64,000 bases of DNA. Origin: Chloroflexota bacterium. GTDB taxonomy: Bacteria > Chloroflexota > Anaerolineae > Anaerolineales > Anaerolineaceae. The notes under the pieces are model-generated. The model worked only from the letters and a program-made list of their open reading frames with translations, ran no database searches and had not been told where the DNA came from. The stretch covers positions 1 through 64,000 of the forward strand of contig JAJFTV010000071.1 in NCBI GenBank assembly GCA_021372725.1, in the 5' to 3' direction. The position numbers and the translations under genes are program-made. Below, one piece after another: positions 62,961 to 64,000 of the stretch. How positions within the stretch are numbered: the first letter of the stretch is position 1; the number at the start of each line of letters is the position of its first letter.

Positions 62961-63404
62961 TTATTTTACCGGCAGAATTTGATATTCGAATTTGTAACCG
63001 GCTTTTTCAACAATTTCCTGAACCTTTGTGCGGATTTCTTTGAAATCAAATTGATAAGAATAATCTTTGCCAAACAGCTTTGACTGTTCCTCGATCGTGC
63101 CCGTCAGGGCACCCTTGAAGGTATTATAGCTTTCTTTTTTTACACCAAAGCCTGTTGACATATCGCTGTCAAAATCGCCGCCGGTGGAAAACCCGGAGCC
63201 AGCTTCAACAAGCATCTCGGAAAAACGAACTACTTTTGCGTCATCATCGATTCTCATTTTCAATGAGTAGGATAATTTCTTTTTGGAAAGAAAGGCTTTT
63301 CTCTCAGCAATTGTGGTGGAAAAATCCCACAGATTTTTCTTTTCACCCCATTTCCCGTTATAACTCTCCAGGGATTTTTTTATATCAGCCATCATGTTTG
63401 TCAT
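62961..63404 (-). CDS. Conserved hypothetical protein
   Basis: 147 residues, soluble, Lys/Glu-rich. The segment GSGFSTGGDFDSDMSTGFGVKKE is Gly/Asp-rich; DYSYQFDFKEIRTKVQEIVEKAGYKFEY forms a likely C-terminal amphipathic helix and strand. No family recognised. GGAGG precedes the ATG and a perfect terminator follows, so it is a real single-gene unit. The sequence around it is AT-rich. Confidence 0.65.
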   Translation of the reverse strand: MTNMMADIKKSLESYNGKWGEKKNLWDFSTTIAERKAFLSKKKLSYSLKMRIDDDAKVVRFSEMLVEAGSGFSTGGDFDSDMSTGFGVKKESYNTFKGALTGTIEEQSKLFGKDYSYQFDFKEIRTKVQEIVEKAGYKFEYQILPVK

Positions 63405-63578
63405 TGAGTTTCCTCCATTTTTGATATGTAGATTTTATGGATTATGGAAAGATCATACCAGCAAAAAAAGAAAAAAAGTAAGTCCTTTCAAAAGTATAAA
63501 TTTCGTTTCAGGTATCATGATCTGCTTGTTTCATATCGGCTGGAATTTGTACCTGTAAATCGGCGAGCTTCTCTTGTC

Positions 63579-64000
63579 TCAAACATCCAAACCTTCACGC
63601 CCAAGAAGCCCATGAATGAGTGATAACTCACCCCGGTGATGAATTTCATGTTCGATCACATGCCAAATGATCCAGTATAGGCTAAAGGTTTCCTGGTCAG
63701 GCGTGCAATACGTTGCAGCCAGGTCTTTTTCATCCAGGCTATTGAGAAACGAGATTGTTTTTTCGTGTGTGCGATTGAGAATTTCCATGATATCCGATTT
63801 TGTGGGATAGTCAGTGATCTTGCAGGGAATCCTGGAATTGATTTCATGTTTTACAACACCATGGATCCAATGATCTTCACAATCTGCAATATGAAGCGCT
63901 ATCTGCCCAACCGGCCACGAGTTTTTGAATGGAGAAAAGACAAGCTCTGAATCGTCGAATTTATCTATTGTCAAGAGCAAGCCTTCGCGAACCTGTTCCC
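63579..64000 (-). CDS. DinB/YfiT-family protein (5' end cut by window edge)
   Basis: The open frame continues to the end of the window, so the start lies beyond 64000; at least 140 residues are visible. Metal-binding His residues are seen in VGQIALHIADCEDHW (first His) and in WHVIEHEIHHRGEL (second pair), the DinB pattern. DinB-family proteins form four-helix bundles and include thiol S-transferases for bacillithiol/mycothiol. Which reaction this one performs is not visible. Its stop is at 63579. Confidence 0.8.
   Translation of the reverse strand, partial: EQVREGLLLTIDKFDDSELVFSPFKNSWPVGQIALHIADCEDHWIHGVVKHEINSRIPCKITDYPTKSDIMEILNRTHEKTISFLNSLDEKDLAATYCTPDQETFSLYWIIWHVIEHEIHHRGELSLIHGLLGREGLDV

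Noticed and set aside
1-64000. CRISPR array, tRNA, rRNA, integrase or complete insertion sequence
   Set aside because: Looked for by eye on both strands; no regular repeat-spacer pattern, cloverleaf-like gene or transposase motif was found.

Overview
The window looks like a chromosomal segment of an anaerobic, Gram-positive-type (monoderm) bacterium, most likely a Chloroflexota member of the Anaerolineae. This is inferred from gene content only: hrcA-grpE-dnaK-dnaJ-prmA behind a perfect CIRCE operator, lipoproteins with Ser/Thr-rich linkers and an NBR1-type Ig-like domain, a LysM secreted protein, many NarL/LuxR-type two-component pairs, and intergenic decay repeats. No rRNA, tRNA, CRISPR array, complete transposase or prophage was found.

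Layout. 1-3.7 kb: a type III restriction (Res) subunit and a secreted LysM protein. 3.7-4.15 kb: repeat-rich spacer and a possible attenuator in front of carAB (pyrimidine/arginine synthesis), followed by L-serine dehydratase. 10-13.7 kb: NBR1-type lipoprotein, MBL hydrolase and a PilZ-like protein. 14-15.1 kb: a wrecked DUF234-type ATPase gene and an SMR exporter. 15.1-17.2 kb: an ABC-F ATPase behind a promoter, a 13-codon leader ORF and an intrinsic terminator, which is the layout of ribosome-mediated attenuation. 17.3-19.8 kb: a toxin-antitoxin-like pair, UPF0173 hydrolase, a hotdog thioesterase and a CBS protein. 20.3-25.5 kb (minus): aldehyde dehydrogenase, coniferyl-alcohol-type SDR and a DUF1858-like protein, with a NarL-type sensor/regulator pair beside them. 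25.6-27.8 kb: FCD/GntR regulator and a class V aminotransferase. 28-32.2 kb (minus): class II aldolase and pstSCAB phosphate importer. 32.4-36.6 kb: small conserved protein, HtrA protease and an OmpR-type two-component pair. 37.15-42.95 kb: the heat-shock operon. 43-47.8 kb: threonine aldolase, an SDR, gene remnants, an SPW-type membrane protein and a PYROXD2-like oxidoreductase. 48.1-50.2 kb: a second NarL-type pair flanked by two copies of a dispersed double-hairpin repeat in opposite orientation. 50.4-53.8 kb: HAD hydrolase, CAP-domain protein, nitroreductase remnant and lipoprotein. 54.1-60.25 kb: a MacB/LolCDE-like ABC exporter (two ATPases, FtsX permease, lipidated HlyD adaptor) divergent from its probable TetR repressor. 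60.3-64 kb: remnants, two tandem paralogous membrane proteins of unknown family, a conserved hypothetical protein and a DinB-family gene cut by the window edge.

The most interesting material is regulatory and repetitive rather than a new enzyme system: the ABC-F leader, the about 112-bp double-hairpin repeat family (three copies), the carAB leader terminator, a richly folded spacer at 20.0-20.2 kb, and the tandem SQATGW membrane proteins. Gene fragments are concentrated at 14.0-14.7, 45.1-45.4, 52.6-52.7 and 60.3-60.5 kb, showing active gene loss. All statements about family membership come from reading motifs by eye; no database search was run.
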